Shown here one piece after another: positions 10,162 to 19,600 of a DNA stretch of 64,000 nucleotides. Position 1 is the stretch's first letter. Each line of letters opens with the position of its first letter. The stretch covers positions 2,138,001-2,202,000 of the forward strand of contig NC_014315.1 in assembly GCF_000143085.1 (NCBI RefSeq), read 5' to 3'. Below the pieces are notes generated by a model that was not told the origin of the DNA, searched no databases, and saw only the letters and a program-made list of their open reading frames with translations. The position numbers and the translations under genes are program-made. The DNA is from Nitrosococcus watsonii C-113. Lineage in GTDB: Bacteria; Pseudomonadota; Gammaproteobacteria; Nitrosococcales; Nitrosococcaceae.

Positions 10162-11430
10162 TTATCCGCTTTCCACTTCTATGCGGGATCGATCGGGTAG
10201 CAGTAATAGCACCTCATCAGCCTTCGAGTTGAAGCTGGCTTGCCCACACCACAGCCAGCGTCCATCTCTTAACTCAAAACCTACCGGAACCTCATTAATT
10301 CCGACTGAGCCGTTATCAATGGGCCGCTGTGCAAGCACCAAGCCACCATATATGGCAACCAAAAAGAGTTCTCGTCCTGGTTCTCTGCGTTTGCACCTAA
10401 TAAGCCGCTGACGCGGCCTTACTTTGGCTGAGCGATGCTCGAGAACTGCATAGCCAGCGCCTAGGCTAGCTATCTGATCGCCGCCTTCGCATATCCCCAA
10501 CTCAAAACGGCATGATGCAGGTTCAAACGAAAGCTGGAAGATAATTTCAGCTGGCAAAGAAATCTCTACCTGAAGGCAATCAGGTCTCCGCTCCAGCCAA
10601 AAGTGAGAACAACGCACACTATTATCAGTACGGTGCTGCGCACGCATTCCCTTGTCAGTTGCGGAACGAAGCAGGCCATTCAGCAGCTCACTGCCGGTAG
10701 TATCATCAAGAGGGATAGGAAAACTGTCACGCCACCTTGGATTTTTATCATCAAGGTAATTTACCGGCCCTTCTTTAGTATCCAAAGCATAGAGCCGAAC
10801 AAGCGAAACCAGCTGATCCGCCATGGTGGCTATCAGATCTACAGAGGTATCCTCCGAGAATACTTGAGGAAGATTTGAACGCTTAATAAGCGTCTCGGTA
10901 AGTTGCCGGGTAGTGCAAACTGAGGATTCGGTGCAATCATATTCCTTTAATATTCGGGAAAATAATGATTGGAAGCGGCTACCTTCTTGCTCGAGAACCC
11001 TGAATGGAAGCCCGCCTTCGCTGAATACAGATCCAAGGAAGTTTCTGCGCTCAGATTCATAGTAACGAAGCGGGCGATTCCAATAACTTTCAAGCCCGCG
11101 TGGCACTACATTAGCCAGCTCTGAAGGAGCCAAGCTGAATTTCAAGGAACACCAAACCCGCTCCCAACTCCAACCAAAACTGCTTTCATATTCCCTTCGG
11201 TACCACTCGGCACAAAAAAGGGTAAAACAAGCATTTGCGTCTATATCCTTAAAAAACCGGTTTGATTTTCCGATCGCTGAAAGGGCTTTTTTCAGGTCTA
11301 TATATTCCTCACTACTGACTTGATACTCATACAAAGTCCTATGATCCGGGAAGCGCAGACCTCGCCGTTGAAGGAAAGAGCGCAGCCATAATGATAGTGT
11401 AGATATAGATAGCTGATCCGATATCCCCAT
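10162..11430 (-). CDS. First gene of the Druantia-like operon; N-terminal part of a DruH/YjiT-like protein
   Basis: 422 residues. The N-terminus (about 12-45: SLWLRSFLQRRGLRFPD then LYEYQVSSEEY) and the middle (RPLRYYESERRNFLGS, then EGGLPFRVL, about 120-148) resemble the start of the YjiT/STY4851 family as I remember it. That family is encoded directly upstream of a DruE-type helicase, as in the E. coli yjiT-yjiV remnants of the immigration control region. Full-length members are much longer than 422 residues, so this frame alone looks like the N-terminal portion. The continuing part is the in-phase 669-residue frame downstream. No transmembrane segments or catalytic motifs are seen. This is the first gene of the operon, so the promoter should lie in the AT-rich DNA just upstream of 11430. 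Confidence 0.55.
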   Translation of the reverse strand: MGISDQLSISTLSLWLRSFLQRRGLRFPDHRTLYEYQVSSEEYIDLKKALSAIGKSNRFFKDIDANACFTLFCAEWYRREYESSFGWSWERVWCSLKFSLAPSELANVVPRGLESYWNRPLRYYESERRNFLGSVFSEGGLPFRVLEQEGSRFQSLFSRILKEYDCTESSVCTTRQLTETLIKRSNLPQVFSEDTSVDLIATMADQLVSLVRLYALDTKEGPVNYLDDKNPRWRDSFPIPLDDTTGSELLNGLLRSATDKGMRAQHRTDNSVRCSHFWLERRPDCLQVEISLPAEIIFQLSFEPASCRFELGICEGGDQIASLGAGYAVLEHRSAKVRPRQRLIRCKRREPGRELFLVAIYGGLVLAQRPIDNGSVGINEVPVGFELRDGRWLWCGQASFNSKADEVLLLLPDRSRIEVESG

Positions 11431-12258
11431 AAATACCCTCTACTCACCGGTTTAGAAGATTCTGGTTAATTGTTCTGATGTATATTGCTACTCAAATAAG
11501 TGTATTTTTCCATCCTGTTAAAGTAATTATCCTCTTGATATTTATGTTTTTTAACCAGATCATACGGCGATCGCTGCCACGAATCCAGCGACTATATGTC
11601 TATTTTTTTTTGTGCATTACGATCGCTACCCGCAGACCAGCATTATTGATATATAATCGGCAAATCCGCGCGATTCTTAATCGCAACCTGTTCGATCAAC
11701 GAATACAGTCGCCACTGTCTGCTCATTACATAAACCATCTCCTTTTATGTAATTTTGCATCGCATCATTTCAATTTATAGTGGTTCTCCCTGGGCTTGAG
11801 GTCGGCCAGACATAAGATAAGTAGCGATAGGCAGGGATTGTTTGGAGTGAGAACGAAAATTAAGAGAGAATCTTTTGCCCCCACAAATATAAGCGATCAG
11901 GGCAGCAGTCGAATTGGTAATGCTGCGATGGCGGCTATGCTCGATTTAGTTGAACAAGAAAAGAAGCTATCGAATCAGAGTGATGAGTCGGAGGCTTTAC
12001 TCAAAAAAAGTCAGAAATAAGCGCTTTCCAGACAACTGTGAGATATGATAATGATGAATCAACATTGCCCGAGGTGGGACGAAAAACTAAAAGTTCACTG
12101 CGGTCATTAAATACAGGATAGCACTTAAAATTATATACTTTGTTCATTGAAATTATGCCACACCAGGAGATTTTTACGCCCTTTGTGGATGTAAAAAATT
12201 CGGCAATTATAATAAACGCCTGTGAGAGCAGCATCGATAAAAGCAAGTCCTGCCGCTT
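11431..12258. other. AT-rich gene-free region upstream of the Druantia-like operon
   Basis: About 0.8 kb with no gene I can support. Short ORFs exist, such as a 74-codon frame at 11796-12020 on the plus strand from TTG, but none has a good ribosome binding site or recognisable protein character. The part nearest 11430 is AT-rich and is the likely promoter region for the defence operon. The part near 12259 adjoins a truncated hydrolase gene, so some of this DNA may be decayed coding sequence. Confidence 0.4.
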
Positions 12259-12928
12259 TTACGTCGCCTCATATACCAAATATCGCTCTGCCCATGCAAC
12301 CAATACATTCGCTACAAAAATTGCATCTTCTCTTTGAGATAGTAAGTGATCAGCATTATCCAACGATACAAAACTTTTAGGGTGTTTTGCAGCTTCGAAA
12401 ATATGCCGGGCATGCTCAATGCTCACCGTATTATCTTTGGGGCCATGAAAAATCATTAGCGCTTTTCGAAGCGACTTAACTTTCTGAAGTAAGCGATACT
12501 CGCTCATGGGCTGGATCGCTAGGAGCATTAATCGTAGCCACGGCCAAGGTTTCAGGAATTTCTTCCGCTGCTGCCAATACCGCCGCCCCGCCTAAACTAC
12601 GTCCAATAAGTAGCTGGGGAGCCTGATATTGCGCCCTCATAAAGGATACTGCTTGCACCAGATCCGCAATGTTGGAAGAGAAATTAGTATTGCTAAAATC
12701 CCCCCCGCTATTGCCCAGTCCAGTAAAATCAAATCTCAAGACTGCTATTCCCCGCTGCGCCAAGGTATTACTAATACGTGTCACCGCGAAAAAATCTTTA
12801 GAGCAGGTAAAACAACGGGCAAATAATGCATAGCCTAAGGGTATCTTGTCTGACCGCTCTAATCGGGCTGCCAATGGATCGCCCCGATAGCCAGGAAAGC
12901 TTACACGTTCTGCTCGCACGGTGGACAT
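12259..12928 (-). pseudogene. Alpha/beta hydrolase broken by an internal deletion and frameshift
   Basis: Two frames make up one serine hydrolase. The first (12928 down to 12476) starts with ATG and carries the core fold: an [13 protein letters not shown] segment and the nucleophile elbow GRSLGG with Ser at about residue 111. It continues to INAPSDPAH and then runs out of frame. The second frame (from about 12507 to 12259) carries the rest: KSLRKALMIFHGP-x-D (acid residue region) and DNADHLL (catalytic His). Between PSDPAH and SEYRLLQ, where relatives of this group have a few dozen residues, almost nothing is left, so the break looks like a deletion near 12500-12510 and not a single-base error. 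Many relatives carry an OsmC domain after the hydrolase; here the gene ends soon after the His, so that domain is absent. Probably non-functional. Divergent from the rhomboid gene, which is also broken. Confidence 0.75.
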
Positions 12929-13022
12929 TTCTTTCCCCTTTTATATCGACCAGGAATCTGTAGCTATCGTTGCTGAAAATGCCATAAAGTCAAATATTAA
13001 TGTAAGAGAAGGAAACAGAGGA

Positions 13023-13701
13023 ATGATCCCCGTCAGTGATAACTATCCTGTTCAGCGCATCCCTATTGTTAATTGGATTCTGATTGGAACCTGCGTGCTT
13101 GTCTTCTTCTGGCAGTTAAGCCTGCCACGGGAGGGATTTCAAGCTTCAGTTATTCTATTTGGACTGATTCCCAAGGCTTTGATGGATGCGCCCTTGGGCC
13201 ATCCTCAATTGCTGATTTCTCCCGTACTCAGCCTGTTTACCTCCATGTTTTTGTACAGTGGCTTCCTGCACCTGTTGGATAATATGCTCTATCTTCATGT
13301 ATTTGGCAATAACGTAGAAGACTCCATGGGGCATGGCCGCTTCATCGTTTTTTATTTACTCTGCGGCGTGGCTGCGGCGCTGGCGCAGGCTTTTATAGCC
13401 CCCGACTTCCACGATCCCCATGGTGGGGGCTAGCGGCGCCATATCCGGCATCCTCGACGCTTATCTGCTCTTGCACCCCTTCGCTCAGATCAAACTGCTG
13501 GTACCCTATTTCATCCTCTTTTTCGTTTGGGTGCCCGTCTGGTTCATGCTAGGTCTCTGGTTCTTGTTTCAGCTCTTGCAATCGGTAGCGACTCCGGGGG
13601 ATGAGGGCAGCATAGCCTTCGCCGCCCATACTGGCGGGTTCATGGCCGGCGTGCTCCTGTTGCCTGTATTTAAACGCTCCGAAGTCAGCCTACTCCGTTA
13701 G
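13023..13701 (+). pseudogene. Rhomboid-family intramembrane serine protease with a +1 frameshift
   Basis: Starts at ATG 13023 with AAGGA nine bases upstream; an ORF start at 12921 would add a non-conserved leader. Several hydrophobic segments follow, with HLLDNMLYLHVFG and a GHGRF-x-FYLLCG segment typical of this rhomboid subfamily. The first frame dies at a TAG near 13432. Shifting by one base near 13405-13415 restores the expected IPMVGASGAISG, which holds the catalytic Ser of GASG; AHTGGF with the catalytic His follows. The extra base is probably a T in the GACTTCCACG stretch. The residue after SGIL is Asp where Gly is usual, suggesting relaxed selection and making a pure sequencing error less certain. 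Rhomboids cleave transmembrane substrates; here the protein would be truncated before the active site unless the frame is corrected. Confidence 0.8.
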
Positions 13702-13718
13702 CGTTTCACGCTTTTTTT
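13700..13718 (+). terminator. Rho-independent terminator of the rhomboid gene
   Basis: A short hairpin, AGCGT-TTC-ACGCT, overlaps the rhomboid stop codon and runs directly into a run of seven T. It lies on the correct strand and between convergent genes. The stem is only five base pairs, so strength is uncertain. Confidence 0.5.
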
Positions 13719-13824
13719 CTAACCAAGTTAAAGGGGAATTCAACCTTCTTGGGATTTATCCGCTTACCCATGCAAGCATATTTAGCCTTATCATTTCCCC
13801 AACATCGATGCTTATATGCCACAT

Positions 13825-14757
13825 TTATCGTTGTTGAAATATCTCCTCTATCCTTCCAAGCGCGCCTATGGTGGCCTCGGAGGTTGCTACTGGCTGCGGG
13901 GGAACCCGCTTACTAAGAGCACTTGTAGAAGCTGCCCTAGAAGGATCTATCTTTCGCCAGATTTGTATTTCATTAAAATCTATTTCCCCGACATCGTTAA
14001 CATGCAACGATGTGGTTATCCTATTATCTCTCTCTATTAAAATGAGGGCGCTGCCCACATTAGGAGGTTGTGTTACTACTAGGACAGATCCCTCATCAAC
14101 AAAAGTGCCGGATAAATTAACTATAAGAGGATCTTCACCAGAAATAAAAATCGTAACCTCCTGCGAGATATTATTTTCGCTTATGCGCATGGCACCGGTA
14201 ACAGCTATGTTTGGGTTTTCACTGTCAAAAACGCTTTGGTCGGAAAACTGAATAGAAAGCCTCTCTAGCGTATAAGTCCCCTCAAGGCTGGAGGGATTTT
14301 CCGCACAATAAGATTCTTTTAGCATGGTAAGGCGGGTGAGATCGATAGCGCCAGAACCAAAACCGAGCATGGAGTTATAAACAGCCTGTCCTTTATTACA
14401 GGAAGAGAAGCTAAATTCAACGGTACCCCATTCCGTCATCACCACTCCATTGGGATCAAAATCAGAACCAAAGACCCCTCCTTCCGTCACAAAGGCAGGT
14501 ATCACTACTTTATCATTCACGATATTACCAGCGCCAAACAGCCACATCTGATTCTGATTAGAATCATAGCTAAACCAGGAGAACACCATTCGATCATTCT
14601 CAAGCACTTCGATGAAAAATCCCTCGCCACTACGCTCCGGGTCAAACCATTCACCACTATGTCCCGATTGAATGGGAATCTCCGCGTAAGCAATGGTAGG
14701 TATGAAGAAAAAAATTAGTGCAAAAGATGTAAATATGCGGACTAATCTCTTGTTCAT
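13825..14757 (-). CDS. Secreted protein with an N-terminal SGEWFDP-RSGEGF repeat-type motif
   Basis: 310 residues with a signal peptide (residues 1 to about 25, ending AYA-EIP). Just after cleavage comes SGHSGEWFDPERSGEGF, then an aromatic-rich FSWFSYDSN-x-NQMWLFG segment. This module recurs in many exported proteins of gammaproteobacteria, often as tandem repeats, and has no assigned biochemical function that I know. Two Cys pairs could form disulfides (SSCNKG and SYCAEN regions). The remainder is beta-rich with no catalytic motif; the C-terminal 40 residues are low-complexity and rich in Ser, Ala and Pro. Likely periplasmic or extracellular. Convergent with the broken rhomboid gene and alone in its transcription unit. 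Confidence 0.6.
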   Translation of the reverse strand: MNKRLVRIFTSFALIFFFIPTIAYAEIPIQSGHSGEWFDPERSGEGFFIEVLENDRMVFSWFSYDSNQNQMWLFGAGNIVNDKVVIPAFVTEGGVFGSDFDPNGVVMTEWGTVEFSFSSCNKGQAVYNSMLGFGSGAIDLTRLTMLKESYCAENPSSLEGTYTLERLSIQFSDQSVFDSENPNIAVTGAMRISENNISQEVTIFISGEDPLIVNLSGTFVDEGSVLVVTQPPNVGSALILIERDNRITTSLHVNDVGEIDFNEIQIWRKIDPSRAASTSALSKRVPPQPVATSEATIGALGRIEEIFQQR

Positions 14758-15182
14758 GACTCACCTCATTTAGCCTAATTTCTAGGCCAGAAACAGAAAA
14801 AAGCTTATGTTCAAAAATATCAAAGCCGTTGCTTATTTATAATAATACTTTCCTTGCTTATCACTGTCCGTGACATATTACCCCGATAACCGTGAAGTAC
14901 TGGTGAGTCGAAATAATTATTATTGACGAAGGGAGATTTCTGGAGAGGTATTGGATAATTCTTTATTAATGCGGATTTTTAAGCTAGCCCTGCTAATCCT
15001 GCCAGAGTTATTGGGGGCGCTAAATGGCCTATGCCCACAGAGTTCATGAACAACCGTTCATTCAACGGACACAACATCGTAATTACATCAGTTCTGGATA
15101 ACTAGCCGGGCATACCCAGGAGAATAATCTGCGGGTTGTGGTCAGGTAAAGCCGAGGGCTGGCCAAATGACTCTCTTGTAAG
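14758..15182. other. Gene-free stretch upstream of the secreted protein
   Basis: About 425 bp with no supported gene. The first part should hold the promoter of the minus-strand secreted protein ending at 14757. The last bases run into a palindromic repeat. No family could be recognised in any frame. Confidence 0.4.
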
Positions 15183-15216
15183 GTAGGGCGGGATGCGCTA
15201 TGCTTTCCCGCCCTAC
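15183..15216. repeat. Palindromic intergenic repeat, copy 1
   Basis: Inverted repeat GTAGGGCGGGA / TCCCGCCCTAC around a 12-base centre containing TGCGCTATGC. A near-identical copy lies at 16080-16113, and the bases just outside also match (TAAG before, TGCT after). This is the form of REP-like elements scattered in intergenic DNA of many gammaproteobacteria. It could form a strong hairpin. With copy 2 it brackets the two small genes at 15298-15767. Confidence 0.75.
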
Positions 15217-15297
15217 GTGCTGACCTATCGCCCAAGCTTAGTGGTACCGATAAAGGAGTCGCCACTGAAATGGCTTGTTGGGCAAATGCCACTTTAC

Positions 15298-15528
15298 TTA
15301 GCTTCGCATCAAGAGCGCCTCTCGCGCTTTCTCAGGCAAATCCAAAAAAACAAAGAAGGATGCGGGGTAAAGGTAGTCTTCCATCGATTCATCCACTATC
15401 CGCAGATAATCTTCTTGGGCTGCGATATTATCAGGAAGCACTGGGTACACCTTCCCCTTCTCCAGGTCATCACACTCTCTGCTCTCAATACAAAGCGCAA
15501 AGCGGGTATTCTGTCGTGGCTGTACCAT
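15298..15528 (-). CDS. Small conserved protein of unknown function (second of a pair)
   Basis: 76 residues when started at the ATG at 15528 (MVQPRQNTRFALCIES...). An upstream extension to 15594 would overlap the preceding gene and adds nothing conserved-looking. The sequence has the feel of a widespread family of about 75-residue proteins: FALCIES, then LEKGKVYPVLPD, then IRV/IRI-VDESMEDYLYP and a hydrophobic end. These usually follow a small partner gene. Predicted soluble and acidic, with no catalytic motif. It begins 5 bp after the stop of the upstream 77-residue gene, so the two are co-translated. A toxin-antitoxin role is possible but unproven. Confidence 0.55.
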   Translation of the reverse strand: MVQPRQNTRFALCIESRECDDLEKGKVYPVLPDNIAAQEDYLRIVDESMEDYLYPASFFVFLDLPEKAREALLMRS

Positions 15529-15533
15529 AGCGT

Positions 15534-15767
15534 TTAGTCCAATAATTGCTTGATCTTCATCTTTCTCTTGCCGATACCGTGAGCTTCGTACCAATGCACC
15601 TCTGCCATGCGGATACTACCATTTTCCAGCTTCACCGCCGCAATGCCTTTGAGCTTGCGCCATCGACCAGGACCATACTGCTGGCGTAGACGCATGATAT
15701 CGCGGATGCGGCTTCCCACCGCGATGACTTCCACCTGCTCTATTTTCCCTATGACCTCGAAATGCAT
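15534..15767 (-). CDS. Small conserved protein of unknown function (first of a pair)
   Basis: 77 residues, basic and soluble. Recognisable elements are IEQVEVIAVGSRIRD, then LRQQYGPGRWRKLKG, then the tail HWYEAHGIGKRKMKIKQLLD, a pattern seen in short conserved hypothetical proteins across bacteria. The composition (Arg/Lys-rich, compact beta-strand alternation) would suit a small nucleic-acid-binding or antitoxin-like protein, but I have no direct evidence of activity. It is followed after 5 bp by the 76-residue gene, and the pair is enclosed by two copies of the same palindromic repeat, which may mark a mobile or hotspot unit. Confidence 0.55.
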   Translation of the reverse strand: MHFEVIGKIEQVEVIAVGSRIRDIMRLRQQYGPGRWRKLKGIAAVKLENGSIRMAEVHWYEAHGIGKRKMKIKQLLD

Positions 15768-16079
15768 CTGCTGTTCTCATACCAGTATCTATCGTCCCCA
15801 TGCCGTCCAACGGGATGCAAGCCGGGGGGTGAAACGCCCGACTTGCAAGAAATGAGCGCACAACAATGATTCTACTGTTTCCCTGTCGTTAGTAGCTTTT
15901 ATTTCTTTAAAATCCGGTAAAGCCAAAATTGCAAACTCCGAAGATAGACCTAAATCCTGGTTTTTCAATTAATAGGGATATCCCTCCTTCCAATTACCAC
16001 TGCATATGAACCTATCCATACAAACAATTGTCTTCCCCCCTTCTGTATTTATTTCTTTATAACATTCTGTCAAAGTAAG
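15768..16079. other. Gene-free stretch between the small pair and repeat copy 2
   Basis: About 310 bp with no gene that I can support. The part next to 15767 should contain the promoter of the small gene pair. Reading frames over the gene pair extend a little into it but look like shadows. The rest is AT-rich and leads into the second palindromic repeat. Confidence 0.4.
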
Positions 16080-16113
16080 GTAAGGCGGGATGCGCTCCGC
16101 TTTCCCGCCCTAC
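16080..16113. repeat. Palindromic intergenic repeat, copy 2
   Basis: GTAAGGCGGGA / TCCCGCCCTAC around a 12-base centre containing TGCGCTCCGC. It differs from copy 1 at one arm base and in the middle of the loop; both loops keep GCT...GC symmetry. That compensated loop difference (ATG versus CCG at the tip) is typical of mobile or structurally constrained palindromes. It lies in the gap downstream of the lipoprotein gene at 16159. Confidence 0.75.
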
Positions 16114-16158
16114 ATGCTATTCGTTTACCAACTTTCTGCTTACTGTCTCAAAAAGCCC

Positions 16159-16551
16159 CTATGGGACACGATACCAATCTTTTGGACAAGTATCTGAATT
16201 AGGATCATAGAATTCAAACTGATATTTCCTTCCATCCACTATAAAGGTAATAACGCAAGTGACGCTGTTGGTGGTTTTCTCCGAAAAAATCACATTGATT
16301 TGAGCTATTCGTAGAGTTTTAAATTCATCATCAAATATCGCGCATCTCGACGAATTATCTTCTCCTACCGATTCCACTGCTGAAACGCAAGGGGTCACTT
16401 CTAATGGCTCGCCAGTTTTAGGATCAACTGGAACAATTTCACCCTCTTTCACCTGGATACCGACAATCGGTTCGGGGGCTTCTTCAAGTTTAGGTTTACA
16501 ACCCACAAGCAGAACCGATAAGCACATAAAAAATAATAGGATAATTCTCAT
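16159..16551 (-). CDS. Small putative lipoprotein
   Basis: 130 residues. The signal peptide (MRIILLFFMCLSVLLVGC) ends in a lipobox LVGC, with Cys18 as the predicted lipid-anchored residue, so the protein is probably attached to the inner or outer membrane facing the periplasm. After the lipobox follow a Pro/Glu-rich spacer (KPKLEEAPEPIVG) and a compact domain with four Cys (TPC, SRC, VTC, DTC) that may form two disulfides. I do not recognise the domain. Monocistronic on the minus strand, about 85 bp downstream of the large FecR-TPR gene's stop. Confidence 0.6.
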   Translation of the reverse strand: MRIILLFFMCLSVLLVGCKPKLEEAPEPIVGIQVKEGEIVPVDPKTGEPLEVTPCVSAVESVGEDNSSRCAIFDDEFKTLRIAQINVIFSEKTTNSVTCVITFIVDGRKYQFEFYDPNSDTCPKDWYRVP

Positions 16552-16635
16552 GGCGTTATTCCTTTTAGGTGTTATTTTAGTAATGAAAGCATATCTTTAT
16601 ATATAATTTATTAAAAATCGCCTCCTTTTTTAAAG

Positions 16636-19600
16636 CTAAAAAGCCAAAGTAAAGCGCGCAAAGATTAATCTTTCGGCCCGAAAGAGAGGAACGGTAGGCT
16701 CGCCACTTTGAAAATTAAGATCTTGAAAACGGAAACTATTGTTCAGCAGATTAAAGGCTTCGATACTCACGATTCCCCAACGCTTTGGCAAACGGTAACC
16801 AAGGCTCGCATCCATTACCCAAAAATCTTCTATCCCACTATTTTTAGTGTCAGGGAAATCTGCATCTTGATAAACATAACTACCGCCTACGCGGGCGATT
16901 AGACCCTTGGGATGATAATAATTGAGCCGCAGAGGCATACGATGGGTAGTGAGCACCTTAAACTCACCGGAGGATAGGTTTTGGTTTTTCCTGTTAATGT
17001 ATTCCAAAAAATATTCAGCGCTAAACGCCAGCTGATCGGTGGGCGTCCAGTAGAGGTAGGCGCGGTGAAACTGTTCATCCCACGCTTCGCCTTCTCTGCT
17101 CCGTACCTTATTTTTATCAGTGTTTATTTTGCTTTCTTCCACCTGTCGCCAAGAGATTTCCACACCAGCGGATAGCTGACTAGAGAAAGCATGGTCCAAA
17201 CCTACACCATAGCGCAGAGTTTTGGCACCGTTAAGATCATCGAAGAACTGGTTGAAGCCGGCAACCTGGGTCGGCTCGATGCTTGGGCTAGCAGCAAAGG
17301 GACGCTTGACGGTGCGAAACACCGCCGTCCTCAGAGTCGTGGCAGGGGAGAGATTCCAAAGGAGCCCAAATTTAGGATTCAACCGATTGTGCTCTAACAG
17401 GGGATCTTGTTCCTGATAGTGATCAAAGCTCAGCCCCAGGATCGCCCTGAGCGTAGGCGTAAGCGCAATGTTAGCGTAAGCATAGGCATTGGCGTAGTTG
17501 CTATCAGGGTGGGCGATAGTAGTAGTGTCTCCAGGGGGGAAAAAAGGACTATTAAATTGCAGTGTAGTAGTACTAGTACTATCTTGAGTAAAGTAGCCAA
17601 ATCCTCCCGTCAGGCTAGCGTTGTCACCATGAAACAAATACTGGAGTTCCCCACTGTAATGCTGGGTGTCTATAGTCGAGACGAGTTCAGTCTGAGGCCC
17701 AACGTCTTCGAAACGGCTATCCCCATCCCAGTAGATGAACGAGCCTAGTAAATTATGCTCAGAATTGACATTATGACGAAACCCAAGCCGGGCCGAATTA
17801 CGGCGAGTCCGCCGCCGATCATCCTTAAATTCCTCCGGGTCAAGATCAAAGCGGGAGCGCAAATCCCCACTGTCGATTTCCTGGCGGCGCAACTCAATTT
17901 GGGCACTAGTCTTGACACCCAAGGCCACCTGAGCGAAAGCATTATAGATATTATGCTCCAGATCGTTGTTCTTCCGGAAACCGTCGCTGCCAAAGTGAAA
18001 TTGTCCAAGGCTATAGGAAAACTGATTCCATATACCCGCCTGGGTCACCTCGTCACCGAAGGTGCTATTGCTGCCAACTACGGCCGAAGTCTGCAAGGCA
18101 AACCGATTGCGAGTAAATAAGGGATTGAATTCATTAAAGGCTGAAGCAGCCGGGCCGCTACCTGGCAGCAGCAATAATTGCCCTTCAGCCAGTTGGGGCT
18201 GGACTGGAGTCATATTCAAGGGTTGCAAAAGCTGGGAACGCAGCAACTCACTCACCCGGGCAGTCTCATGCCGCGGCAATGCCGCGTAGTTATCCGCCAG
18301 CAGCCGATGGGCGGAGTAGTTGCCGGGATCGGTATTGACTGATTTCCAGCCCTCCAATAGGCCCCGCTGCTGAAAGCCCAGATCATGGTAAATTCGCCCC
18401 AGGCTGGCGCTCCTGGCAGCCAAGTCCTGGTCCATAAGGAGGCGTGAGCGATACACCGCCCGGTTATCATTCAACGCAATAGCCTTTTGCATGTCATGCA
18501 AGGCTTCCACCGGCCGGTTAGTGGTTTGCTTGCGGATGGCGTCATAAAACCACGGTGTAGGATCGTTGGGATCGAGCTTTTTCGCCATCGCTAACTCTGT
18601 TGCCGCCGCGCCCCCCCGTTTTTGGTCGTAATAGGCTTTGCCGAGATAACTTCTAATCAGCGAATTATTGGGGTCCAGGCTGGCGGCAATTTCGATTTCC
18701 TGAGTGCCCGCCTTGAGATCGCCCTGGCGGATTTTGGCCAGCCCTAACCCAAGGCGTGATAGGGGATCGGCCGGGTCCAGTTCAATGGCCCGCTTAAAAG
18801 CCCCCTTGGCTTCCTCAATATCAATGGCCGTCAGATCAGCAAAGCCTTGCACCGTTTGGGTCCGGGCTAAATCAGGATCGAGGGCCACCGCCTGTTGGGC
18901 GGCTTTGGCCGCTTTCTCCGAATTGCCCAGGGAGAGCTGTAATTCAGCGACTCTCGCCCAGGCCAAGGGCGCACCAGGGAAAAGTTCAATGGCCTGTTGG
19001 GCATGCGCTAAGGCCCGTTCGATATTAAACATTCCTTGATAGACATAGGACAGGGCGATTTGAGGGATAGGTGAACGGGGATCGAGCTTTGCCGCCTGCT
19101 GGGCCAAGCTGAGGGCTTTCTCTTTTTGATTTTGTACCAGGGCGATGATGGCTTGCAGAGCATAAGCGGTTCCCTGGTCGGGATCAAGCTGCAAAGCATG
19201 CTGAATTTTGGAGCGGGCTTCATCGACGCGCCCCACTACCAGCAGCAAGGCTGCCTGCAAAGTGAAATAGCTAGCCTCTCGCACTTCAATCGGAACCTGT
19301 TCCAAGCGGGCCAGGGCAGCAGGCAAATCCCCGGCCCGGTAATCATGCAACGCCGCATGAATCTCGCGGGCTGCTGGATCTGTGGGATAGACGCTGGAAC
19401 GCAGGTCAATAAGCGGCGGGTAATAAAGGGCCCATTGGACGGCTTCCCGGGGCTGGACGACAAGCCGTCGCCGCGGTGCCTGACCAGCCTCAGCCACCGC
19501 TGCCTCGCCGCTAGTAATGGTGAGGCGGCCAGCAGGATTGTGGAATAGAACCCGCCCCTCGAAGACCCAGAGCAAGGCTTGCTCCGGCTCTACCCGGACG

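Noticed and set aside
11796-12020. 74-codon ORF on the plus strand
   Set aside because: TTG start, no ribosome binding site and no recognisable protein pattern.
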